Below, piece after piece: positions 1 to 5,151 of a stretch of DNA of 5,151 nt (its first letter is position 1; the number at the start of each line of letters is the position of its first letter). Source of the DNA: Clostridia bacterium. Its GTDB lineage: Bacteria > Bacillota > Clostridia > Christensenellales > Borkfalkiaceae. Below the pieces are notes generated by a model. That model saw nothing but the letters and a program-made list of their open reading frames with translations, had not been told where the DNA came from and ran no database searches. The position numbers and the translations under genes were made by a program. The stretch lies in the NCBI GenBank assembly GCA_029052615.1, contig JAIDIR010000221.1:1-5151 (forward strand). Reading direction: 5' to 3'.

Positions 1-307
1 GGGTGTAAATAATCCCGCTGCCGACAAGGAGCCTGTTACGGCAGAAAATCTGCTGGGAAAATGCACTTTCAATTCGGCAGGGTGGGGCGCATTTTTCAGA
101 TTTTTAAGTAAGTACGGCATTATTATAATCATTGCAATAATAGCAATTCCTTTTATCGTGTCGCAGATTTTAAAAATCGTAAAGCTCAGCAAACAGCGCG
201 AGGAGGAGAAAAAAGCAGGAACTGCAATACCTCCAATCGAAGAAAATACGCAATTGCCGCCGAGCGGTGGTGAAGCTTCCGATGACGTTCACGACGACGA
301 GCAATAA
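1..307 (+). CDS. C-terminal fragment of a membrane protein, probable type I signal peptidase (S26 family)
   Basis: This is an open frame entering from the left edge (first full codon at 2) and ending in TAA at 305-307; 101 residues are visible. The segment GVNNPAADKEPVTAENLLGK (residues 1-20) resembles the box near the end of S26 signal peptidases, where a GDxN-like motif is followed by 'PV...NxxGK'. Next comes one strong hydrophobic segment (about residues 38-58, very Ile-rich), then a basic/charged stretch (KLSKQREEEKK) and an acidic, proline-containing tail ending DDVHDDEQ. That order of extracytoplasmic box, C-terminal membrane anchor and cytoplasmic tail fits signal peptidases of the SipW/Sec11-like type in Gram-positive bacteria. 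These enzymes cut signal peptides from exported proteins at the outer face of the membrane. The catalytic Ser and its partner lie outside the window, so activity cannot be judged. The family call rests on a short motif and is moderate; a single-anchor membrane protein is certain. A functional link to the sulfur genes is unlikely, because a terminator-like hairpin separates them. Confidence 0.55.
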   Translation, partial: GVNNPAADKEPVTAENLLGKCTFNSAGWGAFFRFLSKYGIIIIIAIIAIPFIVSQILKIVKLSKQREEEKKAGTAIPPIEENTQLPPSGGEASDDVHDDEQ

Positions 308-335
308 GACGCAATTAAACTGTTCAATATATTAA

Positions 336-371
336 ATGAAGCTTAGTATTGTTTTAAATACTAAGCTTTAT
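336..371 (+). terminator. Hairpin terminator after the signal peptidase-like gene
   Basis: A perfect 12-bp inverted repeat, AAGCTTAGTATT (339-350) and AATACTAAGCTT (357-368), encloses a 6-nt loop. A G-T wobble and two more A-T pairs extend the stem to 336-371. It starts 28 nt after the stop codon and is followed by a modestly U-rich run (TCGTTATT). The stem is AT-rich and the T-tract is broken, so it is not an ideal intrinsic terminator, but its position and perfect pairing make termination the best explanation. The dyad could work in either direction. Confidence 0.65.
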
Positions 372-386
372 CGTTATTAATAGCAA

Positions 387-448
387 AAAAATTACATTTT
401 TTGTTGGCGCGTCAGTCGATTGAATTAATGGAAAAAATTGTAATTTTT
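387..448 (+). repeat. Imperfect long inverted repeat of A/T tracts upstream of the promoter
   Basis: AAAAATTACATTTTTT (387-402) is complementary to AAAAAATTGTAATTTTT (432-448) apart from one unpaired T at 438, giving 10 + 6 pairs around a 29-nt centre. It ends three bases before the -35 hexamer at 452. It could be an upstream regulator-binding dyad, intrinsically bent DNA acting as an UP-like element, or a chance product of A- and T-tracts. The sequence supports the pairing, not a role. Confidence 0.35.
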
Positions 449-451
449 CTG

Positions 452-480
452 TTGACAAGCTGGCGTCAGAATTATATAAT
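452..480 (+). promoter_or_regulatory. Consensus housekeeping promoter of the Rrf2-sulfur operon
   Basis: TTGACA at 452-457 and TATAAT at 475-480 are separated by 17 bp; both hexamers and the spacing match the sigma-A/sigma-70 consensus exactly. Transcription would start near 487, about 40 nt before the regulator's ATG at 527. Such a perfect promoter would be strong unless repressed, which fits the palindrome lying on the start site. Confidence 0.85.
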
Positions 481-486
481 ATATTT

Positions 487-505
487 ACCTACTAATTTAA
501 TAGGT
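487..505. promoter_or_regulatory. Palindromic operator over the predicted transcription start, likely Rrf2 autoregulation site
   Basis: ACCTACTAATTTAATAGGT is a 19-bp dyad in which 7 of 9 base pairs are symmetric: perfect ACCTA/TAGGT outer arms around an AT-rich centre. Four of the next six positions on each side are also symmetric (ATATTT on the left, TAATAA on the right). It starts 6 bp after the -10 box, so a bound protein would block RNA polymerase. Rrf2-family regulators (IscR, CymR, NsrR) bind AT-rich dyads of about this size and often repress their own genes. Assignment to the adjacent regulator is inference from position. No second copy of ACCTA(N9)TAGGT was found elsewhere in the window. 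Confidence 0.6.
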
Positions 506-526
506 TAATAATTTTAAGGTTAAGCA

Positions 527-928
527 ATGAAAATTTCCACGAGGGGAAGATACGCGCTTCGCGTTATGATAGATATTGCCGAGCATACTGACGGCAATTA
601 TATTCCGCTGAAAGATATTGCGGACAGGCAAAATATATCCAAAAAATATTTGGAGAGTATAATGCTCGACTTGACCAAAGCCGAACTTTTGGACGGGCGG
701 CACGGCAAGGGCGGCGGCTATAAGCTTAACCGAAATGCCGCTGAATATACTGTTTTTGAAATTCTTCAATTTGCCGAGGGCGACCTTGCGCCCGTAACGT
801 GCATATGCGATAAGTCGGTAGGTTGCGAAAGAGTGACGGAATGCAAAACTCTTCCCGTATGGACAGGCTTTTACAACCTGACTAAACAATATTTCAGCGG
901 CGTAACGCTTGCGGATCTCATAAAATAG
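527..928 (+). CDS. Rrf2-family transcriptional regulator with IscR/NsrR-like cysteine cluster
   Basis: This is a 133-residue DNA-binding protein of the Rrf2 family, close to the usual length of about 130-160. It opens with the typical MKISTRGRYALR. A winged helix-turn-helix follows: HTH about residues 26-55 (IPLKDIADRQNISKKYLESI), wing about 57-67 (GRHGKGGGYKL), then the dimerisation helix. Four cysteines lie at C92, C94, C100 and C106. C94-x5-C100-x5-C106 has the spacing of the Fe-S ligands of Escherichia coli IscR (C92/C98/C104). The position matching the IscR fourth ligand His107 is Leu109 here. The start is set by the family N-terminus and a weak AAGG at 516-519, 7 nt upstream; the weak site may keep regulator levels low relative to the GGAGG-driven enzymes. 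It is first in an operon with sulfur amino acid genes, a position like that of regulators of the CymR/IscR group. The likely role is autorepressor and regulator of cysteine/methionine genes. Family certain, effector unknown: Fe-S, NO/redox or a CysK-linked signal are all possible. Confidence 0.93.
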   Translation: MKISTRGRYALRVMIDIAEHTDGNYIPLKDIADRQNISKKYLESIMLDLTKAELLDGRHGKGGGYKLNRNAAEYTVFEILQFAEGDLAPVTCICDKSVGCERVTECKTLPVWTGFYNLTKQYFSGVTLADLIK

Positions 929-950
929 AGATTGAATAACGGAGGATAAA

Positions 951-2087
951 ATGGAATTCGAAACGCTTTGTCTGCATGCCGATGACAATAAAAAAGACGA
1001 ATGGGGCACTATAACGACGCCCGTGTGTCAGGCGGCAACATTCGTACATAAGGGAGTGGGCGTTCAATCTAAATACAGCTATTCCCGACTTTCAAATCCT
1101 ACGCGTTCTCATCTTGAAAACACGGTGGCAAAGCTTGAGGGCGGAGTTGCGGCGTTTGCTTTTTCTTCGGGAATGGCGGCAATTACGACTGTGATGAAGC
1201 TGTTTAAGCAAGGCGCCCATATAATTGCTTCCGAAGATTTGTACGGCGGAAGCTTGAGGCTGTTTCGCAATGTGAACACGGTTGAGGGAATGAGCTTCGA
1301 TTTTACGGATACGGGCGATATTGATCGCGTGCGGTCGCTTATAAATAAAAACACCAAGGCAATTTACTGCGAAACGCCCAGCAATCCTTTAATGCAGGTT
1401 TCCGACATAGCCGAACTTGCAACTCTATCGCACGAAAAGGGGCTTCTACTAATCGTTGACAATACTTTTTTAACGCCCTATTTTCAACGCCCGCTTGAGT
1501 TGGGTGCAGATATCGTTATTCACAGCGGAACCAAATATCTGGGCGGGCATAACGATGCTCTTGCGGGCTTTGCCGTTGCCAAAACGCCCGAAATTGCCGA
1601 AAAGATAGCGTATTACTCAAAGACGATAGGTGCGTGTCTTGCTCCGTGGGATAGCTTTTTAATAGAGCGCGGGATTAAAACACTGCCGCTAAGAATGGAC
1701 AGAATTAACGCCAATGCAAAGTTGATCGCCGAATGGCTTAGGGGCAGAAAGGAAGTTAATAAGGTTTATTATACCGGTTTTGAAGATTACGCCGGATATG
1801 CAGTCAGCAAAAAGCAGTCCACGGGTTTCGGCGGAATGATTTCCTTCGAGGTGGAAAGCAAAGCCCTTGCCGAAAATATTTTAAGTAACTTAAAGGTGCT
1901 ACAGTATGCCGAAAGCCTTGGCGGAGTGGAAAGCTTAATCACTTACCCCATGCTGCAGACACACGCCGACGTTCCGGTAGAAGAGAGGGAAAGGCGCGGC
2001 ATAAACGACAGATTTTTGCGCATTTCGGTGGGCATAGAGAACGCCAAGGACTTGATAGAAGACCTAAAGCAGGCATTTGAAAGATGA
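951..2087 (+). CDS. Cys/Met-metabolism PLP enzyme (cystathionine gamma-synthase/gamma-lyase family)
   Basis: A 378-residue fold-type I PLP enzyme of the trans-sulfuration family, at the usual length of about 380-400. Visible landmarks in order: YSYSRLSNPT (42-51), where Tyr44 and Arg46 should bind the cofactor phosphate of the neighbouring subunit; SSGMAA (72-77), phosphate loop; DLYGG with Tyr98 stacking on PLP; VDNTF with Asp170 pairing the pyridine nitrogen; HSGTKYLGGH with Lys195 forming the Schiff base; SLGGVESLI (322-330); and LRISVGIE with Arg357 for the substrate carboxylate. All core residues are present, so it should be active. The family cannot be split by eye. Options are cystathionine gamma-synthase (acyl-homoserine + cysteine), gamma-lyase (cystathionine to cysteine) or an O-acetylhomoserine sulfhydrylase. 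The beta-lyase translated directly after it favours gamma-synthase, the forward route to homocysteine. GGAGG at 941-945 sits 5 nt before the ATG, and the gap from the regulator stop is only 22 bp. The protein is cytoplasmic, normally a tetramer. Confidence 0.9.
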   Translation: MEFETLCLHADDNKKDEWGTITTPVCQAATFVHKGVGVQSKYSYSRLSNPTRSHLENTVAKLEGGVAAFAFSSGMAAITTVMKLFKQGAHIIASEDLYGGSLRLFRNVNTVEGMSFDFTDTGDIDRVRSLINKNTKAIYCETPSNPLMQVSDIAELATLSHEKGLLLIVDNTFLTPYFQRPLELGADIVIHSGTKYLGGHNDALAGFAVAKTPEIAEKIAYYSKTIGACLAPWDSFLIERGIKTLPLRMDRINANAKLIAEWLRGRKEVNKVYYTGFEDYAGYAVSKKQSTGFGGMISFEVESKALAENILSNLKVLQYAESLGGVESLITYPMLQTHADVPVEERERRGINDRFLRISVGIENAKDLIEDLKQAFER

Positions 2088-3253
2088 AATACGATTTTAA
2101 TAAAATTTACGACAGAAGAAATACGAACAGCTTAAAGTACGACTTTGCAAAGGAGCGCGGCAGAAGCGAAGACTTGCTTCCTCTGTGGGTGGCGGATATG
2201 GATTTCAGAGCGCCCGACGAAGTGATTTCGGCGCTTAAGGACAAGGTGGAGCACGGCATATTCGGCTATTCGGAGCCAAAGGGCGATTATTTTGAAGCGC
2301 TGCAAAACTGGTTTTTGCACCGTCACGGCTGGAAGCCGCAGCCTGATAAATTCGTTATAACCTGCGGCGTGGTATTTTCCATATGCACTCTGATCCGAGT
2401 ATTGACCGAAGTCGGCGACGGAGTAATTATCTGTCAGCCCGTGTATTATCCATTTGCACAAAGCGTTATTGACAACGGCAGAAAATTAGTAGTAAGCGAG
2501 CTTAAAAATACCGACGGTTACTATACGGTAGACTTTGATGACTTTGAAAGAAGGATTGTGGAAAACGACGTTAAGGCGTTTATCCTCTGCAATCCGCATA
2601 ACCCCGTCGGCAGAGTGTGGACGAGTGAAGAGCTGCGGCGCTTAGGCGACGTATGTCTTAAACACGGCGTTTTCGTAATATCGGATGAAATTCATGCGGA
2701 CTTCGTTTACGGCAACAATGTTCATAGCGTATTTTCGACGGTCAGAGAGGAATACGAAGATATTTGCGCCATCTGCACCGCGCCCACAAAAACCTTTAAT
2801 CTGGCCGGGCTGCACGTTGCAAACACGTATATACGTAACGATAAAGTGCGGGGGCAATTTGTTAAGGAGCTTGACCGCCAGGGCTATTCGCAGCCAAATA
2901 TAATGGGATTGGTTGCGTGCAAGGCGGCTTATGAGTGCGGCGGGGAATGGCTGGAGGAATTAAAGGAATACCTGTCGCAAAATCTGCAATTGGTGCGTGA
3001 GTTTGCCGCAACTAAGCTTAAAAACATTGCGCTTGTAGAGCCGCAGGGAACGTACCTCGTCTGGCTGGATTGCTGTAAGCTGAACCTGTCGGATAAAGAG
3101 CTTGCAAACCTTTTCGAAGATATAGCAAAGCTTTGGGTGGACGACGGCTATATATTCGGTGCGGGAGGCAGCGGTTTTGCGAGAATAAACATAGCCTGTC
3201 CGCGTTCGATACTTAAAAACGCGCTTGAAAGGCTAAGCCGCGCACTCGGCTAA
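2084..3253 (+). CDS. patB: MalY/PatB-type cystathionine beta-lyase (PLP C-S lyase)
   Basis: A 389-residue fold-type I aminotransferase-like PLP enzyme, matching the MalY/PatB subfamily in length (about 385-400) and motifs. LPLWVADMDF (32-41) near the N-terminus is diagnostic of this subfamily. ILCNPHNPVGR (167-177) carries the Asn170 that contacts PLP. ISDEIHADFVY (199-209) has Asp201 for the pyridine nitrogen. TAPTKTFNLAGL (232-243) places the Schiff-base Lys236, and FARINIACP (365-373) has Arg367 for the substrate carboxylate. Known members cleave cystathionine to homocysteine, pyruvate and ammonia, and many also act on cysteine (releasing sulfide) or other C-S substrates. The ATG (2084-2086) overlaps the upstream TGA (2085-2087) in ATGA, so translation is probably coupled and the two enzymes are made together, consistent with consecutive trans-sulfuration steps. 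E. coli MalY also affects maltose regulation; nothing here suggests that role. Beta-lyase is the best call; side activity as a cysteine desulfhydrase is possible. Confidence 0.9.
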   Translation: MKYDFNKIYDRRNTNSLKYDFAKERGRSEDLLPLWVADMDFRAPDEVISALKDKVEHGIFGYSEPKGDYFEALQNWFLHRHGWKPQPDKFVITCGVVFSICTLIRVLTEVGDGVIICQPVYYPFAQSVIDNGRKLVVSELKNTDGYYTVDFDDFERRIVENDVKAFILCNPHNPVGRVWTSEELRRLGDVCLKHGVFVISDEIHADFVYGNNVHSVFSTVREEYEDICAICTAPTKTFNLAGLHVANTYIRNDKVRGQFVKELDRQGYSQPNIMGLVACKAAYECGGEWLEELKEYLSQNLQLVREFAATKLKNIALVEPQGTYLVWLDCCKLNLSDKELANLFEDIAKLWVDDGYIFGAGGSGFARINIACPRSILKNALERLSRALG

Positions 3254-3281
3254 ATAAATATAATAATGAGGAGAAAAATTT

Positions 3282-4211
3282 ATGGCACAGTATAAAACCA
3301 TTCTGGATTTAGTGGGGAATACCCCTTTGGTTGAAATCGCAAATTACGAAGCTGCGAACGGATTAAAGGCAACGGTGCTTGTCAAGCTTGAATACTTCAA
3401 TCCCGCAGGTTCCGTAAAGGACAGAATTGCAAAGGCGATGATTGAGGACGCGGAAAGAAGCGGCAAGCTTAAAAAGGGCGCCACGATAATCGAGCCGACG
3501 AGCGGCAATACGGGCATAGGCCTTGCGGCGGTCGCTGCGGCAAAGGGTTACAAACTTATTATTACGATGCCCGACACGATGAGCGTAGAGCGCAGGAATA
3601 TAATCAAGGCGTACGGCGCTGAGATTGTTTTGACGGAGGGCGCAAAGGGAATGAAGGGCGCAATTGCAAAAGCGCAGGAAATTGCTCAAGCTACGCCCGA
3701 TTCGTTCATTCCGGGTCAGTTCGTTAACCCTGCAAATCCTGCAATTCACAGGGCGACGACGGGTCCCGAAATCTGGAACGACACGAACGGCAAAGTGGAT
3801 ATTTTTGTTGCAGGCGTAGGTACGGGCGGCACGCTTACGGGTACGGGCGAGTATTTAAAGAGCAAAAATCCGGCAATAAAAGTAGTTGCCGTAGAGCCTG
3901 CAGGTTCTCCCGTGCTCTCAAAGGGCGTTGCAGGTGCGCATAAAATTCAGGGTATTGGAGCGGGGTTCGTGCCTGACGTTCTCAATACGAAAATTTATGA
4001 CGAAATAATTACCGTGGAAAACGACGACGCTTTTGCAACCGGCAAAGCGTTGGGCAGGACCGAGGGAATACTCGTCGGCATATCTTCTGGGGCGGCGCTT
4101 TGGGCGGCAACCGAGCTTGCCAAGCGCCCCGAAAACGCAGGCAAAACCATAGTTGTAATTCTACCCGATACGGGCGACAGATATTTTTCTACGCCCCTGT
4201 TTACCGAGTGA
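3282..4211 (+). CDS. cysK: Cysteine synthase A (O-acetylserine sulfhydrylase)
   Basis: A 309-residue fold-type II PLP enzyme that joins sulfide to O-acetylserine to give cysteine and acetate in the cytoplasm. Motifs are complete: VGNTPLV (11-17); NPAGSVKDRIAKAMI (40-54) with Schiff-base Lys46; TSGNTG (73-78), which binds the substrate carboxylate; GTGGT (180-184), the PLP phosphate loop; KIQGIGAGFVP (221-231), typical of CysK; GISSGAA (266-272) with the serine that pairs the pyridine nitrogen; and the C-terminal PDTGDRYFSTPLF. There is no regulatory extension, so it is not a CBS-domain cystathionine beta-synthase. GAGGAG at 3268-3273, 8 nt before the ATG, fixes the start. The 28-bp gap from the beta-lyase has no convincing promoter, so it should be the last gene of the operon. 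No serine acetyltransferase (cysE), which supplies O-acetylserine, is in the window. In other bacteria CysK also binds CysE or, in Bacillus, CymR to report cysteine status, so an interaction with the operon's own Rrf2 protein is a reasonable but untested idea. Confidence 0.95.
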   Translation: MAQYKTILDLVGNTPLVEIANYEAANGLKATVLVKLEYFNPAGSVKDRIAKAMIEDAERSGKLKKGATIIEPTSGNTGIGLAAVAAAKGYKLIITMPDTMSVERRNIIKAYGAEIVLTEGAKGMKGAIAKAQEIAQATPDSFIPGQFVNPANPAIHRATTGPEIWNDTNGKVDIFVAGVGTGGTLTGTGEYLKSKNPAIKVVAVEPAGSPVLSKGVAGAHKIQGIGAGFVPDVLNTKIYDEIITVENDDAFATGKALGRTEGILVGISSGAALWAATELAKRPENAGKTIVVILPDTGDRYFSTPLFTE

Positions 4212-4230
4212 ACCAGTTGACGTAATTATA

Positions 4231-4274
4231 AAGGCGGTAATAGCGAGGGTGCGCTCTCGCTATTTTGCCGCTTT
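4231..4274 (+). terminator. Two-part hairpin after cysK, probable operon terminator
   Basis: The inner stem AATAGCGAG (4239-4247) pairs perfectly with CTCGCTATT (4256-4264), extended by a G-T and a G-C pair to a TGCG tetraloop (4250-4253). After a small internal loop an outer stem forms between AAGGCGG (4231-4237) and CCGCTTT (4268-4274). It starts 20 nt after the cysK stop. TTTT occurs at 4263-4266, at the foot of the inner stem, but no long U-run follows the outer stem. Termination is therefore likely but could be partial, leaving some read-through into metF. Confidence 0.55.
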
Positions 4275-4293
4275 GCGGGTAATAATTTATACT
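4265..4293 (+). promoter_or_regulatory. metF: Candidate promoter for metF
   Basis: TTGCCG (4265-4270, 4 of 6 to the -35 consensus) and TATACT (4288-4293, 5 of 6 to the -10 consensus) are 17 bp apart. Transcription would start near 4300, giving a leader of about 54 nt. The -35 box lies in the 3' arm of the hairpin after cysK. It is plausible by spacing and position only. Confidence 0.4.
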
Positions 4294-4353
4294 TTAAGAA
4301 TAAATGTGCTCACAACACTTAACAAAGCGAGCAAAATTTGATAAACTGATATT

Positions 4354-5151
4354 ATGAAAATAAGCGAAATATTGAAAAACAAGAGAACGTTGTCGTTCGA
4401 GGTGTTTCCGCCTAAAAAGGACGGCAGCGACGAGCTTGAAAAGCTTTATAAAACTATCGACACGCTTAAAACGCTCAGCCCCGATTTTATAAGCGTTACT
4501 TACGGAGCGGGCGGAGCAAACGCGCGCGGCGCCGCTGAAATTGCGGGTCATATAAAGTCGCGCGGGCTGGAACCTTTGGCGCACGTCACGGGCGGACCTT
4601 CTTCCCCCGAAGATATCGATATTTTGGCTGAGAAGTTGAAGAGCCTGAACGTTGAAAACGTGCTTGCCTTGCGCGGGGACAAGCCCGTTGAGTACGACAC
4701 GGAGTATTGCAAACATTTCCCGCATGCATCCGACCTTTTAAAGTATATTTCAAAATACGGTTTCTGCGCGGGTGCGGCGTGTTATCCCGAGGGGCATGCG
4801 GAGAGCGAAACGCTTTACGCCGACCTTGTCAATCTGAAAACCAAGGGCGAAAACGGCGCGCAATTTTTTATAACGCAGATGTTTTACGATAATTCGTATT
4901 ATTACCGTCTCGTGGGCGAGGCGCGCAAAATGGGCATAACCGCGCCGATAATTCCGGGAATTATGCCTTTGACCAGCGTCAAAAATATCGGCAGAATAAA
5001 GTCAATGTGCGGAAGCACCATTCCGCTGGAACTGAGGAATATGATAGAGGTTTACGCGCAAGACCCCGAAGCAATGCGCGAAGTAGGCATAAATTACGCG
5101 GTGTATCAGATTTGCGATTTGATTGCAAAGGGTGCGCCGGGCGTACATATT
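4354..5151 (+). CDS. metF: 5,10-methylenetetrahydrofolate reductase, 3' end cut by window
   Basis: The frame is open from ATG 4354 to the last base without a stop; 266 residues are visible, about 20-30 short of typical MetF length. It is a flavin-dependent TIM-barrel enzyme that reduces 5,10-methylene-THF to 5-methyl-THF, the methyl donor for homocysteine to methionine. Family landmarks: LSFEVFPPKK (13-22) with the catalytic Glu16 (E. coli Glu28); SVTYGAGG (47-54); ALRGD (105-109), whose Asp matches E. coli Asp120 near the flavin; AACYPEGH (141-148); FFITQMFYD (171-179) with the folate-contacting Gln175; and IIPGIMPLTS (199-208). At residues 77-82 it reads HVTGGP where many MetF proteins have an HLTC-like sequence, a mild variation. 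The start is chosen because the family motif begins at residue 13, as expected, but no clear Shine-Dalgarno precedes it. It lies 142 bp after cysK and functionally continues the homocysteine-to-methionine theme. Whether a methionine synthase follows cannot be seen. Confidence 0.93.
   Translation, partial: MKISEILKNKRTLSFEVFPPKKDGSDELEKLYKTIDTLKTLSPDFISVTYGAGGANARGAAEIAGHIKSRGLEPLAHVTGGPSSPEDIDILAEKLKSLNVENVLALRGDKPVEYDTEYCKHFPHASDLLKYISKYGFCAGAACYPEGHAESETLYADLVNLKTKGENGAQFFITQMFYDNSYYYRLVGEARKMGITAPIIPGIMPLTSVKNIGRIKSMCGSTIPLELRNMIEVYAQDPEAMREVGINYAVYQICDLIAKGAPGVHI

Noticed and set aside
497..1009. Long minus-strand open frame opposite the Rrf2 regulator (about 170 codons)
   Set aside because: It lies opposite a clear Rrf2 gene and its promoter/operator, shows no recognisable family, and is best explained as an antisense shadow. 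The same applies to minus-strand frames at 1109-1357, 2132-2461, 2642-2857, 3363-3749 and 4294-4725.
3259..3264. TATAAT before cysK as an internal promoter
   Set aside because: No acceptable -35 hexamer lies 16-18 bp upstream, and a start about 7 nt downstream would fall within the Shine-Dalgarno GAGGAG at 3268-3273.
4212..4353. SAM (S-box) or T-box riboswitch in the metF leader
   Set aside because: The only strong structure is the hairpin after cysK. The conserved S-box core and T-box sequence were not recognised, and the predicted leader after 4300 is only about 54 nt.
4707..4892. Small plus-strand frame inside metF
   Set aside because: It overlaps metF in another frame, and metF has continuous conserved MTHFR motifs through this stretch. 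The same reasoning rejects the frame at 2685-2903 inside the beta-lyase gene.
1..5151. Mobile element, CRISPR array, toxin-antitoxin pair or defence genes
   Set aside because: No repeated spacer pattern, transposase-like frame, terminal repeats or unexplained small gene pair was seen; nearly all of the sequence is accounted for by co-directional metabolic genes.

Overview
The window looks like chromosomal DNA from a Gram-positive anaerobe of the Clostridia (Bacillota). The evidence is AT-rich intergenic DNA with consensus sigma-A type promoters, strong GGAGG-type ribosome binding sites, tight co-directional gene packing, an Rrf2-family regulator in front of sulfur amino acid genes, and MalY/PatB-type and CysK-type enzymes of low-GC Gram-positive character. 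No particular genus can be named from the sequence alone. All genes read on the + strand.

Layout: (1) Positions 1-307 hold the 3' end of a membrane protein gene, probably a type I signal peptidase, followed by a perfect hairpin that looks like a terminator. (2) Positions 372-526 are a regulatory region. They contain a large A/T-tract dyad, a textbook promoter (TTGACA, 17 bp, TATAAT) and a 19-bp palindrome exactly where transcription should start. (3) Positions 527-4211 form one apparent operon of four genes: an Rrf2-family regulator with an IscR/NsrR-like cysteine cluster, a Cys/Met-metabolism PLP enzyme of the cystathionine gamma-synthase/gamma-lyase family, a MalY/PatB-type cystathionine beta-lyase (overlapping the previous gene by ATGA), and cysteine synthase CysK. 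A hairpin follows cysK. (4) From 4354 to the window edge is metF (5,10-methylenetetrahydrofolate reductase), cut off at its C-terminus and probably with its own promoter.

How the genes fit together: CysK makes cysteine from O-acetylserine and sulfide. The gamma-family enzyme and the beta-lyase can move sulfur from cysteine through cystathionine to homocysteine. MetF makes the 5-methyltetrahydrofolate used to methylate homocysteine to methionine. The window is therefore a cysteine/methionine supply locus. The Rrf2 regulator probably represses its own operon by binding the palindrome over the start site. Its cysteines suggest that the signal could be Fe-S cluster status or redox/NO rather than only a metabolite; this is inference.

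No mobile element, CRISPR array, tRNA or rRNA was seen. The genes belong to known families. The most notable material is the regulatory region and the cysteine pattern of the regulator. I found no convincing undescribed system.
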